64,000 bases of DNA from Pomacea canaliculata. Lineage: Eukaryota > Mollusca > Gastropoda > Architaenioglossa > Ampullariidae. The stretch spans positions 12,718,735 through 12,782,734 of the forward strand of contig NC_037593.1 of the NCBI RefSeq assembly GCF_003073045.1, given 5' to 3'. The notes beneath the pieces are model-generated. The model was given only the letters and a program-made list of their open reading frames with translations. It was not told where the DNA came from and did no database searches. Positions within the stretch are counted from its first letter, which is position 1. Each line of letters begins with the position of its first letter. Both the position numbers and the translations under genes were made by a program. Below, in pieces: positions 38,001 through 62,455 of this stretch.

Positions 38001-38958
38001 CTTTTTTTTCATCGCATCGAACTTGGCCATTGTCCCATCCACACGTTAGACTCCATGAGGAAACATTCCGACGCCATAGTCTTAACCATTCCGCTATTGA
38101 GTGCCATTGGACTGCATTTACTTATCCAGTACTGATATATTTCTTTAAAGACAGTTTAGTTTGAAATTTGTTTTCTTTGCCATTTTTTTTTTTCTTGTAC
38201 GTTGGATATGAATACTAAAGGGATACTTTCTTGTTGACTGACAGGAATCACAGGCTACAACTGCGATCCACACGCCGTTGCCATGGATTACCGCTACGTT
38301 GGCTTCCGGGAATGTGCAGCGGAAGTTGCGCGCTATCCTGGTGGCCGTGGAGGGCTTGGACCTGCAAGACCCCTTACGCATGCGCCTTCTGAGCCACCTT
38401 CAGTGCTACTCGGCGCAGCGCGAGGCCGCCGCCAAAGCCACCCTGCAGCCTGTGCCTCCCGCCTGGCCCCCGGCTCCGCCCGCCATGCATCCAGTGCCCG
38501 TGCCCTCCTTCAACGCGCAGTACGGCGCCATGGTGCCCACGGGCGGGCAGGCCTCCAGCACGCAGGGCACAGACGCCCACTCCGTCATGACATCGCACGC
38601 GGCGTCGTCGTCCTCGGCCTCCTCCGTGCTGAACGTTTTCAGCGACTCGCGCCACATGGCGGGCGACGCCAGCGGCGGCCTGGGTTCCCTGACCGCACAC
38701 CACGCCCGCGGTGGACCAGCCGTAGCCATGACGACAACCTCCTCGGCAGCCGCCTCGCAGCCGCAGGCCATGTCACCGCCGCTGATCCACTCCCTGCCGC
38801 AGTTCCACGCTTCGCAGTTTCCGCCGCAGAGCATCATGCCTTCCGCGTCGCACGCGCCCTACTCACACGCTCACTCCGCGCATGCGCAGAGCGCCGGCCT
38901 TCATCCTTCCGCTAGCGTCAAGCCGTACCGACCATGGGGCGGGGAGCTGGCCTACTGA
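35047..38958 (+). CDS. Hey: Hey-family bHLH-Orange transcriptional repressor, with an apparent +1 frameshift
   Basis: Exons: 35047-35111, 35840-35888, 36135-36218, 37121-37193 and 38245-38958 (TGA). The basic region [17 protein letters not shown] has the Gly that separates Hey from the Pro-bearing HES proteins. The bHLH runs through VPSAFEKQ and [16 protein letters not shown]. The Orange domain reads [19 protein letters not shown], then changes frame and continues [18 protein letters not shown]. The C-terminus has the Hey signature YRPW in [12 protein letters not shown]. Coding length is 985 nt, one over a multiple of three. The extra base is a C at about 38337-38338 (TATCCTGG where TATCTGG is expected). 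With one base fewer the length would be 327 residues, in the family range. Without the shift, the other frame stays open to 38915 as an Arg-rich tail lacking YRPW. Hey proteins are nuclear Notch effectors that bind E-boxes as dimers. The cause (assembly error, allele or real lesion) cannot be decided here. Confidence 0.93.
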
Positions 38959-41900
38959 CTAGCCGACTAGTCTGACGGAGGCAATGTGATTTCTGTCGCC
39001 AACAGGAAGATTGGGGACTTGAAGTTTGCATAATGATCTCCAGCGCTTTCGTTGCGTGGTTTGTTCGCGAACATTCGAACGCAAACCTGCATGATGGCGG
39101 TGATCTTATTACAGGTGAAAATATGAACATCAAACTGTGGAAATAATTGTGTAACCCGTTTAGTCAACCGCGTGAACCCCGACAGACAACGTAGGGAAAA
39201 CAATTATCGCGTGAGCATCGTGTTCTTTCTTCGCACCAATTTTTTTTTAAACATGGACTGCAGTCGCAGACGGACAGACCTTGTCTGTAAGAGTTTGCAA
39301 ATCCTTTTACTTTTCTCTTCGCATTGGTCTGGTCATCATAGACGATTGTCCTGACAAAGAAGGGGGGGGGGGGGAAAAAATCCCCATAAGGACAACCACA
39401 GGTTGCAAAAGAAAATATTTTCTTCCGTGACTTTCTCACTGAATCGTTACTCCCGTTCTAAACGCGATTGTCAAGCGATTTGCTGACCAAACATTGTACA
39501 AAGGTCGTTTAAACGTTGTGGCAAAGCCGTTAAACTGTTGAAGTGACGTAACGTTATGTAAGTGCCTGAGTTAGGTGCCTTTACTACGCACGCATTGTGC
39601 TTCCCCTCATAGTGGCTTAACAGGTTCATCGTTACCAGTTGTTTAATTAGTGCCTGATATTTAAGTCTTTTTTAATTGATGATGTTTCCCAACCATTCCT
39701 CGAATCAACGAATATCGGATTTTTGATAACTCGATGTACCAGTGAACTTTAATAAGCTGTTCGTCAAAATGGTAACATAATCTCAGCAGCTAATTGTTTG
39801 GTTACATTTTTTATTAAAAAGATGGCATTAACCCTACAAACTGTGGTGTTGCTATGGCAAATAAGTGGCTCTCACCACGATGTATTTTGAAAAGTAACAA
39901 TGCCTTCTTGTTACCGGACAGATTTTGTGAAATTTATGTCTTGATGTTATATCATCAGTGAAGTCTCTCTCTGAAACACAATTTTATATCAGGAGGTTGT
40001 GGCTGAGTAGGTGTTTAGTATAGCCACCTAACCACTTTGTCACATCTTCTGTGTAATGAATGATGCAGAAAAATAATGAGGATTTTTTTCCTTTATGAAT
40101 ACTTGGGTCTAGTCTGTGAGTTGATACTGGAGTGCAATCATTTCTTAGTTTATTGTTTAAAAAGCAATTATTTTGATTTACAGCAATGCAAGGCTGTGTA
40201 CATTTTTTCAGTTTACTGTGACTTATAAAACACATGAAATCAGTATATACAATATTATTATGCAATATTTTTAATCCATGTTATACAATCATATTCATGA
40301 TATGCAATAAATCTTCATTTATATATTAATACAAATATTGTTCATCGAATCGGAACAAATTTTTTTCCTTCCTTTCATTCATTTTTTTGTAAAGTATTAA
40401 ATTACACGGTATGTGTCATTTAATTGTGCAGTAAATGACGCTCTTCAGAAAACACCGACAACAGTTCTGAAAGATCTTTTCAGACAGAAAAAGGCTGCTT
40501 GAATGAATAGCACCTTACATGAAAGGATGAGCAGAAACAGTTTTAGTGCTCTGTGTTTATTGATACATTAACTGATTGATAAACAAGCATTTTCGGAAAT
40601 CCAAGGTTAAAAATAAAACACCTATGCTCTAGTTCATCAAAAAAATAAACTAAGTGTTAAACAGGTATGAAGTCATTATTATAGCAAGTGTAAATTAATT
40701 GCTGAAGGAAGTACAAACAATTTATCCCATGCATTTGTTACACTGAAAACAAAAATAATCTCAGGATTAACCTATGGAAAGACCTTCATCAGGTCTAGTG
40801 TACTCTAAAGCATGAGAGTAGCATGCTAACAGTACACAAAAGTGTACAGTTCAGATTAGGACATAGACGTTTTCATCACTTGTAATCCAGGCTGGGCTGG
40901 AGGTCACTCAGTAGGAACCCTGAATTCATGATAATACCAGTGAATTGCTAACTTTCGAGGACATCTTTAGATGTTGGTCAGAAGAATTTTCACTGTTATT
41001 GTAGTTTTAATAGTACACTTAAGCTTTTTTTTCCAGTGCTGAATACTGAATATACTTAAATGCAGATATTTAACCTAAAAATGAGCCATCATCTTTCCAC
41101 AAGCTGCACTGCATGTGACAATCTCAGCTGTACCTATAAAAAAAATAAACACTATTCATTTACAAATGATAAAACCCCATTGTGCAAGATGCTTAACGAA
41201 AAAACCCAAAAAAACCCAAGAGTCTATTTGCTGTTTCTTTTTAGTTGACCATTTATACATATCACGCATTTTACATTCAAAGACCTGATACGTGGTAGAT
41301 ATGTCTTTTTATAAGCATTGTGTCTTCTATGCACAATATTTTGACCATTATTGCTATCAATTTTATGAAATATTTTGTTGGAACACTTTAACAATATGCA
41401 ACGAATGTTACCTTTTTCTCATAAGCCTTGAAATTTTATTTGTATAAATGACAAAATAACTTGGATCTTTCTTGCATGTTTGTGTATGTGTGTGTATGCA
41501 TAGATATTTATCTAAAAACATGAAGCTACAAATGGACACTGAAGGTAGAAACGCTTGATTTTGCTGTTTCTGGTGACTTTGTCCTAAAAATTGCATAAAT
41601 ACATGTGCTCGTTCATGCGCTCACACATACACACTGTGATAATACACAGATATACCTTTTTCAATGTGTTTATTTTTATATATCACTGTAAATATATTGC
41701 AGGACCACAACGTGCTGCTGCATAAAAACACAAAAAAATATTATTTGGCTTGTTGAATTCTATCATTGTATTAGATATTCTTCAGTCACATATTAATGAG
41801 GGTTTTTTTTTTGTGTTTCCTCAATTACTCAGACATGGCAAACAATCTTACTACTGGAAAAAAAAATCATACATGCATGAAATTACACTCATAACAAATA

Positions 41901-43022
41901 GCAGACCATGAATAAAGCTAACAATCTCTACAAAATCAGATGTATAAATGAACATCTATTGATTTTACATTATGGAAAATCTATTCTCTCTCATACATGC
42001 ATGTGTATATATACACACACACATTGTCTAATTCAAAGTTGTATTCAGATGGCAATATCAGATACTCAAATGGATAAGATAATGGTTCATAGTGGTTGGT
42101 TTAGTCTGTTACTCCTCGAGGAGCATAGGGCCACAACAACACCTCGCCACTGTACTTAGGTGGTTTCGATGTCCTTTTGTTTCTTTTCATGGTTCATAGT
42201 GGACTGACAGCCAATCATCTTCAGTTTCACAATGTCCAGCACAGTCCTCTCTGAACTAATTGCTGCTGATCTGAAAATCGATTAAACAAAAGTATATAAG
42301 TATACCTTATGATCATCATTAGTAATGCATTTTATAATACTGATCTATGTCTAAATTATCTCTACTATGAAAATACACTCTGTGAGATACCCGTAGTTGC
42401 TGACATGGTGTACAACTCCAACTGCCAAGAAAATACAAAGACTCTTTCTACACAATCAGGACACATTCAAGTAAGGATGAAGGAAAAATAAACTCAACAT
42501 AAAACTTAAATCAATGAATAATTATTTTGCTGTTACCAGAAATAGTCATTCTTATTTACTATAAAGATTATTGGAATAAGCTGTAAATCCATTGAATTTG
42601 CTGACTTTCTTAACCAAATATAACTTGTGCACTATCAATGCAGATGTTTTTTATTAAACATGATAGATGCAGAGAAGCTTATTTATAAAACTTAATGACA
42701 ACAATTTTGTAATGACTGCTGTTGTTAAACTGATAATAATTTTGATAGTTATTTGCATTATATCAGACAATATTATTACATAAAAACCTATTATTCATCC
42801 AAATGTTTGTGGTGTGCAGTCAAGTGAACAATTACAACCTCAGCCCACAATCAACATGTTTTCTAAAGGTTTTGCTCGAAACAGCTGATAACCAAGTGTA
42901 AAGTACTTTTATGGCAAGTCCAGACACAAAAAAATATATATTATGGTGCAACTGACCTTGCAGCACAAAAGTACTTAATTTGTCACCAACTGTTTCCTAA
43001 CTTTTATTCTCAAGGCTTACTG
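38959..43022. other. Hey 3' UTR/flank and spacer to MRPS28
   Basis: No gene is seen. A run of 13 G lies at 39362-39374. AATAAA at 40306-40311 is a likely Hey polyadenylation site, giving a 3' UTR of about 1.35 kb. Beyond it the sequence is AT-rich with only short frames. A segment at about 42095-42160 (ACTCCTCGAGGAGCATAGGG and following) has the look of a dispersed repeat but I could not identify it. On the minus strand, TTTATT at 43003 or 42650 could serve MRPS28 polyadenylation. Confidence 0.5.
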
Positions 43023-43848
43023 TTAATGTTGTGGCTGGCGGCGAAGGCCTATAAGAGTGCCGTCTGCTTCCAGAAGAGTTATATGCTTGTTGGATCCAAG
43101 GAAGCTTGAGGACATTTCCAGATCATTCACTTGCACCTTAACCTTTGTGCCTCGATGGTAACGCCTGAAGGAAAGCAATAAATTGGTGAGAGTGCTTTGA
43201 GAATAACTACACCCTCACAAGTATACCACCATACAATAAGATGGGAACAACTCTAGGAATGCTCACAACACAATGATATAAGTTGTTATGGACGACATGG
43301 CATGCAACCGTGAATCAGAAAAAGATAAACTTAACCCTAACCCAATTTCTAAAGTTGTGATAATATATGATCTGTAGCATATATTACTTCTAGACTTACT
43401 CTGCGTTTAACTTGGGACGTGGACACACGCAATGAAATTTTCCACCGATATCGATGTAAAGGTCATCGCCCACAACCTCAATAACTGTTCCAGCCACCGT
43501 CCTCCCTGCAATGTCACCAAGCTGCATCAGCTTGCTGTGACGTAGCATAGCAGCAAATGTTGTGTGTTCTGTTTTAACAATGTCATCTTCGTTATCGACA
43601 TTTGCCTCTATACTCTGGCTGCGAGCTTTCTCCAGAACCCTCGCAAACCCAGCCAACGCTGTTTCTCCTGTACTTTTTGGGGCATTCTTATTGCTTAGCG
43701 AAGGCTCAGAACTTTCGGATGCATATTCTTGATTAGTATTATTTAACCTTTGACCAACAGAGAGATGCCGTGACTCTTTAGGAGCTAAACTTTTGTAAAC
43801 GAAGACACAGTTTCTAGCAGCACATCGTACCCACAAGGGCGCAGCCAT
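43023..43848 (-). CDS. MRPS28: Mitochondrial small ribosomal subunit protein bS1m (MRPS28)
   Basis: Two coding exons on the minus strand, 43848-43400 and 43164-43023 (TAA), joined in phase 2 with GT-AG borders, give 196 residues (human 187). The ATG at 43848 follows an A-rich leader with A at -3 and G at +4. An in-frame TTG 15 nt upstream is not a plausible start. The N-terminus MAAPLWVRCAARNCVF is basic and hydrophobic, as expected for mitochondrial import. The conserved part is an S1-like domain: GDIAGRTVAGTVIEVV, DDLYIDIGGKFHCV and NDLEMSSSFLGSNKHITLLEAD. The last matches the vertebrate DLEM-ASFLG-...-LEA signature. The product is a structural protein of the mitoribosome small subunit. It shares a 180-bp head-to-head promoter region with HDDC2. 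Confidence 0.93.
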
Positions 43849-44028
43849 GTTTTTTCTTTCCAAACGACCAATGAAATGTCTCGAAACTCCAGACGTCAGC
43901 CAAATGTAATTTTAAACAGAGAAGAGCGTCTCAGTGACGCGTGCACCACTATGCTCGCTAGTTGATTATAATTATTATAAGTGTTTTGAATTAAAAAAGT
44001 GCCAAACACTCACTGTTAGAGTAGGATA
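43849..44028. promoter_or_regulatory. Bidirectional MRPS28-HDDC2 promoter region
   Basis: Only 180 bp separate the divergent start codons. The stretch contains a CCAAT box at 43868-43872, an ACGTCA half-CRE at about 43891 and TGACGCG near 43934. No TATA box stands out. Two housekeeping genes sharing a short divergent promoter is a common animal arrangement. Confidence 0.6.
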
Positions 44029-46938
44029 ATGTCTCTGAATTCAGCGAATGTGTTTAAATACATGACATTGATTGGAAAGCTTAAGGTCTCTGCTAGAAAA
44101 TAAAAACGACTACATTACTGATAATAATTATTACCTGCAGCATTCATTATCTATATCAACGTTATCGCTGTTTATTTGTATACTAGTCCCAAGTGACAAG
44201 TCTGTTAGGTTATCTAGTTATTAGTTTCACATACGTGAAAGTTGATTCACTCGATAAATAGTCTATGATTAACTATGGTCACTTTTGTTTAGATAACAGG
44301 CAGAATATACTTGAAACCCATAAGGTTATAGTATTTTCATATGTGGCAGCGAGTACAGCGAACAGGATGGGTTCGCAAAGGTGTGAAAAGACCAGAAAGT
44401 GTCGCAGACCACATGTACCGCATGGCAATGATGGCGATGTTGGCGCCTCCTGGGTTGGACGTAAATAAGTAAGTTTACAATTAGCTACTTTGAGAAAAAA
44501 AAATTCACAAAGGCTTTCATGCTGGCATACATGTAGACTTCAGTGTACCAAAGTATATATATATATTTGTTTACTTCATTTTATCTGACTATGATGATAC
44601 TGTAATGTCAGTATAGGTATAACTGTTATTGTCTTTTCTCCCATGTGTTAGTAAGGCAAATAAAAGATTTAAAAAAAATGTAAGATCAAGGAAACATGTT
44701 TTTTGACAGATGCATCAAGATGGCCTTAGTTCATGACATGGCAGAATGCATTGTGGGGGATCTGACACCTCATGATAGCATAACCAAGGAAGAAAAGCAC
44801 AAAGCTGAAGAGGTTGCTAATGTTTTGCTTTCTTGTCATTCAGAAAAATTAAGCTAAGTGTGTACATCAGTCTACATGCACAAGTTTGTTGCTTATGAAC
44901 AGCAAGCTAAAGGTATGCCATCTTTCTCAGAAAACAGCTGTGAGGAAGTGAGGTGGAAGAGAAGGGGTATTGGTATTTGACTCTGAGCAAGCAACTAAGG
45001 CTATATCATGGCAAAGCAGCCATTTCTGTACAGTATATGCCACATTCAAAGCAAAGAAAGAAGTGTGCCTGAGACAAGCTGTGAACAAACTCTGATGGCC
45101 AATTCTTATAGTATTGGTGACAGGCACTGTCACCCCACCAGACTTCCCTGAAAGCAGGTGTGGGTCAATGTGCAGGAAGTAATAAATACAAATAAGCTGG
45201 TTAACATATCTACAGCATTTTGAAAATACCTCTCATGCTTTTCCTTTTGTAGCAACTTGAACTGACTATCAACATATTTCTATTTCTTTACATACTACAC
45301 ACACACATATATATATATACACTTGTTGTTATGAATGCACAGTACATTTTCTGGCTGTTTTCTTTATTGGTCAAAAGAATTGCTGGGAGTCAAGTAATAG
45401 AGCTGTTTTTTACAGTTTTATTTACAGGCCATAGGTTTAGAAAATGCTTTACCACTGTGAACAAAGGATTAAAAAAAAAGCGTGTGTAGTAAATTGTATA
45501 GGTGTGGGATGTGACTTTATTTTGTTTAGTTTATTACTTATTACAGCTTCCAGCAAAGGACATTTTTTAAAAATCTGAACAGAAAATGTGAACAGAAGTA
45601 GACAGAAAAGATATATAGTAAAAGAACAAAGTAATTTTGTTTTTGTTAAAAGGCAGCAATGAAAGAAATGTGCACACTTGTAGGAGACGGAACTGGTGAC
45701 CAGCTCCTGGCATTATGGCAGGTTTGTTACAACACTTCTTTTGCATGTGTGTATGCCTCTGTTTATGTGTAACCATGTGTACACAGCATTCATGCACATG
45801 CATGTGTGAGAGAAAGAGTGGGAGGAAAAGGCAATGTATACAAAGTGGCAGTTTTGTAATATGTAGACATTATATTCCTTTTCACTGATTTCCAGGACTA
45901 TGAAGAACAGGTTTCAGAAGAGGCAAAATTTGTGAAAGATCTGGACAAACTGGACATGGTGATGCAGGCCTATGAATATGAACAGCTAGAGGAACGACCA
46001 AAATTTCTTCAAGAGTTCTTTGACTCCACAGAAGGTGAGGACAGGCTTTATTTTTTCTTGAAAGTGTTAGAGAAGTACTCATTTGATGTTTTCCCAGTGC
46101 TATTTAAAAAAAAGTATGGCAAATCCATTATGGAGGTTTTGTGCAATTGTTTACTCACTTATGCTTGTTGTTAAGGGAGATTTTCTGTAAGAAGTTATCA
46201 CATGCTTTATAGGTGTCAATGATGGATGGCAATGTTAAACACTTGCACCAATCCAATTTTGAAAAATAATAGGAATTTTAATCTAAGATGATTGAAATTA
46301 GACCGGAAGTTGGCTTACCAATTTACTTAATAATTTGTATGTAAAAGTACTCATTTGCCATAAATTTCTGACTATAAGCCACAATATTTCCCTCCGGTTT
46401 TAAACCCTGCGGCTTATACAGTGATGCGGCTTGTTTGCAGATTTTTTAGATTACTATTAATTTTTCGATGAGCTTTGTGTTAATTTGTTAATTGTTAACT
46501 GTTCACATTCTTAAATTAAAGCTGCATACAATTGAAGCATTCAGATCAGTTGCTGGACCACACACCCTTATCATGCTGATAACAAGACGATATGGCTGTG
46601 ATGTAACTTTAAAGTTGTATTTATCTCCAGCTTATAAACCAGTTCAGCTTGTGTAAAATGTAGAGTTTAAAAAAAAATTAATGGCTGTGACTTATATACA
46701 GGTGTGCTCAACAAGTAAGCTTAATAAGAAATAATGTTCTTTACAAGATAGATTCTCTACTTTTCTTTTTTGTATTTTGTGGTGTTTACTGGCATATTGG
46801 TTTTGCCGTTTCTTCATACTCTTAGGAAAGTTTGTCACAGACACTGGGTGTGCCTGGAAGGAGCATCTGGATGCCTTACGAAAAAATAATGTGCAAAATT
46901 TGTTCAGTGATACAGAACTTCCTAACCAGAAGACGTGA
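44029..46938 (+). CDS. HDDC2: HD domain-containing protein 2 (5'-deoxynucleotidase HDDC2-like)
   Basis: Six exons: 44029-44085, 44350-44468, 44710-44812, 45653-45721, 45896-46034 and 46826-46938 (TGA). Phases agree and give 199 residues (human about 204). The short first exon MSLNSANVFKYMTLIGKLK precedes RVQRTGWV..KGVKRPESVADHMYRM. The donor AAG|GTCTCT of exon 1 is weak, but the joined sequence matches the family. HD-fold metal ligands are visible: H40 in ADHMYRM, H67-D68 in LVHDMAE and a downstream Asp in VKDLDKLDM (about D133). EYEQLEERPKFLQEFFDST is a family hallmark. Members resemble bacterial YfbR and hydrolyse deoxynucleoside 5'-monophosphates. Introns carry a SINE (44.94-45.15 kb) and a MITE-like element (46.37-46.70 kb). 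Confidence 0.93.
44938..45150 (-). mobile_element. tRNA-derived SINE, copy A (HDDC2 intron 3)
   Basis: This segment is collinear with the one at 51139-51338. Both share AAGGCTATATCAT..CAAA.CAGCC, then GTGCC..AGACAAG..., GTATTGGTG.CAG.C..T and ACCAGAC, in the same order and spacing. In copy B the right end on the minus strand is tRNA-like with A- and B-box sequences. In this copy the tRNA-like part is more degraded. It lies in the minus orientation. Confidence 0.65.
46368..46701. mobile_element. Degenerate MITE-like DNA element (HDDC2 intron 5)
   Basis: The left end CTGACTATAAGCCACA and the reverse complement of the right end, CTGTATATAAGTCACAG, match at most positions. They form imperfect terminal inverted repeats about 334 bp apart. 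Internal copies of the phrase GCGGCTTATAC resemble a widely spread non-autonomous family with GACTTATAG-type ends. No coding capacity remains. The family was not determined. Confidence 0.45.
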
Positions 46939-47143
46939 GTTGCTGTGACTCTTTGTGACATTTCATGGGCATTCACCTGTAAATCAGCCATACTGATGAG
47001 GGAAGGATTAAATCATAACTTGCACAACTTGATGTTGGGCTAATGGAGCAGTGTCTTTTTCTTATGACTTGACATGTATTAGCAGCTTGTGTGTGACTGG
47101 TTTTTTAGAGCCTCTGCTGAGACAAAAAATGCTCTGGTTGCGA

Positions 47144-47149
47144 AATAAA
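47144..47149 (+). terminator. AATAAA poly(A) signal of HDDC2
   Basis: This is the first canonical AATAAA after the HDDC2 stop, about 206 bp downstream. HDDC2 and PRPF6 converge here. Confidence 0.55.
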
Positions 47150-48674
47150 TGATTACTAGAAACCAAAGGGGAGACAATTTAGGGGTCAATCTTTACCAGT
47201 GGAATTTAAACACAAGGCAATAACAGGCATTATGCCATACATTTGTATATTACTTTTGTTTTTAATTTTAGATGTTTTTTAAAGCAGTTTAAATACAGTT
47301 TTATCACCACAGTTAACCTGAAGGTACTTGCATCCACTGCTGATGTTTTATTTAAAATAGCTAGATTTTAGAAATTGACACAGATGAACAAGATGACTCA
47401 TCTATTGTAGTTCTTCATCTTGGGCATGATAACTCAGAGACCTTGCACATGGATAATGGTTGAAGTGTAAAACTTAATCATGTACATGTTGTTGGCCACA
47501 TTAAACCAAACTGACTTTGGGGGGAAAAATATTGTGTCATTACTATGTATCATTACACTACAGGTGCAGAGAATTTTTGCTGATCATCTTGAAACAAAAA
47601 TACATTTAAGTGCTAAGGGCAGGAGCTGAATGAAGAAGCGCTGTTTGTCCAAGTTACTAAGCTAATTATTTTAAAGATCAAATTGAAGAATCAAAGCCTT
47701 TTTGTAGTAAACATGGAATGTGAAGCATAAATTTTGGGTTGTCTAGTTAATATTCATCTGCACTCTGTCAGCAAGTTGTTTGGTCCTGTTAAAATAAATC
47801 TGAGTTCTGGACAACACCCACAGTGACTTTATGTTATATTGAGAAACAAGGAGTGGAAGCGTTTGTAACCTTTTTTAAAAACAAAGATTTAAACCTGTTC
47901 TAATCCTACCCAACAAACTTCCCTTTCTTCCCACATATTTTTACTCACTTTGGCATTAGCCCCAATTGGTACTTGTGCTTAACTATATCTGGGTTCAAAT
48001 TGGGTGTTGTTTTTACAAAAAAGTCCAAGCCCAAGTAACACTTGAAGTTGTTTTCACATTAAGTTCTGAGTGGAGTAATGTCTGGGATTTAGGGAAGTTG
48101 CATAAATCATTTTAAGGACATCTGTCATTTTTGTTTTCATCATTTGTATCGTATTAGCCAATGTCAAATTGAAACTCAATAACAAAAGATGCTGCTATAC
48201 ACTCAAGTTTTATTTGTCTACATCAACTTCAACATCCAACATTTTTATCAAGTTCTCTGAATGCACCCATCTGAATAACAAAGCAAGCATATGCTGTGTA
48301 ATACCTAAAAGTGTGTAAAAGCAAATGTCCAACTTTCTCAAAGCTTTGGGGCTGGCAACAAAATGTCCCTGTTTATCTGGTTATTCCCTTTTTAAAAGAG
48401 ACAAGATAACCCCTGTATCATGTTCGAACCTCTGCTGATTGACTTTATTTTCCTGCTTTGGGACACTTAGTATGATATTGTTCTTATCCTACCTACAGAG
48501 AGAAAAGTTTTGCTTTTTGCTCTTCTCTATAAGGCAGCATAAGTCAAGCAAAGGCTGATTTGTGTACCAAGTGCATCAAAGTACAAGAGCAAAGTACAAA
48601 GAATTTGGACATTAACTAAACAAAAAAGAGTCCAAACATTATAAGCTGGTTTGCAGTGTCTTCCTAAGAAATCA
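47150..48674. other. Convergent spacer between HDDC2 and PRPF6
   Basis: No gene is seen. The minus-strand AATAAA at 48444-48449 (reads TTTATT on plus), about 226 bp after the PRPF6 stop, or the one at 48208-48213, are the likely PRPF6 polyadenylation signals. The rest is AT-rich single-copy-looking sequence. Confidence 0.5.
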
Positions 48675-61287
<12,613 letters not shown>

Positions 61288-61786
61288 GGTTTAACTTAGG
61301 CTTTCAACAACTCCACCAACTGTCGCCATTGACAGGAAGTTGAAATAGAGTTACCATCTCTTGCGGTTAGCAGCTTGCGGCGTCTCTAGGAAAAGAAGAG
61401 CTGCTGATAATTTGAGTTCATTTCAAGTTTTTTAAGTTCGCATTGTTGCACAAAAAAAGACACTTTTTCTTTCCTAACTGCATCCGCGTTCAAAGCCTTC
61501 AAATCCAGCCTCAAATCAATGACTGGTTGGTTTTTGGGTCATTTGTAGTCTTTAACGTCAAGGGGAGCTAAATGCTCATTTCTTTAGCTGAGCATAGGAG
61601 TTGCCTCTCTTTGACCATCAACTTAGTAACTTCGGTATCTGGGAGAACTCTTTCTGTACCTATGAGATCGAAAATATTATCATTGTTTGTTCATCTATAT
61701 TCATCCTTGGAGGCTGCAATCCAATTCATTTTATGTATGCGATTCTATGGCTATAGAATTAATGTCGATATCATGGAAATAATATA
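61288..61786. promoter_or_regulatory. PRPF6 promoter / 5' flank
   Basis: The 5' untranslated leader and promoter of PRPF6 should lie here. A GGAAG (ETS-type core) occurs near 61335 and the stretch to 61390 is locally GC-richer. No TATA box is evident. No other gene is seen before the Tigger-like element. Confidence 0.4.
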
Positions 61787-62455
61787 CAGTGATACCTCGG
61801 TTCTCGAACGCCTTGACTTTCGACCAAATCGGTATTCGACCAGGAAATTCGAGAAAATTTTGTTTTGGAATCCGAACAAATATTTGGAACTCGAACATCC
61901 GAACGTCCGAGATGAGCCGAGTTGAGCCGAATGGCGTTCATTGGGCCCAGCGCGCCTTGCTTGCGTCATCAGTGTGAGTGCAGAGAGAGAGAGAGTCATG
62001 AAATGTGTGCAAAATGGGCAGAAATCGCAAATTTTGTTGAACAACATCACCCTGATAAAGTGGTAGCAAATAGAGCAGTTAACATTTTTAATGACAATGT
62101 TATGTCCACTTTCCGCAAAATTTTGCAAAGGAGAAAAAAACAGCAAACAATTGACAAATTCTTCCGTAAAGAAATCAGACAAGCAACTGCAGAGCAAGAT
62201 TCTGATTCTCCTCAGCAAAAGATACAGAGAACAGAAACACCCGAAGAGCAGTTACCCTCTGTTTTTATTGAAGAGGACTCCCCTTCAAAACAATAACCAT
62301 ACCCTCCTCCCTCCACATTCATTCCTCCTGCCATAAAGTTTGGTACAGGTAAAGTAAATGAAACACATTTACTGCACTGTACTGTACAGTACATTTGATT
62401 TATTTTTGTTTTGTTTTAATAAATACACTTTTATTTCTTATTTCTTGTTGAGACT
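61787..62455 (+). mobile_element. Tigger/pogo-like DNA transposon remnant, internally deleted
   Basis: After a TA (61785-61786) the sequence CAGTGATACCTCGGTTCTCG begins, the terminal inverted repeat form of Tigger-like elements, with the usual TCGACCAAAT..GGTATTCGACC and GAACATCCGAACG continuation. A frame ending at 62296 encodes only the C-terminal part of the transposase: HHPDKVVANRAVNIFNDNVM, STFRKILQRRKKQQTIDKFF and an acidic tail. The DNA-binding and DDE catalytic domains are missing, and no matching right-hand inverted repeat was found, so the 3' end is estimated. It is non-autonomous. Confidence 0.8.

Noticed and set aside
43849-43863. MRPS28 start five codons further upstream
   Set aside because: The upstream codon is TTG. 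The ATG at 43848 has a good context and gives a normal mitochondrial leader.
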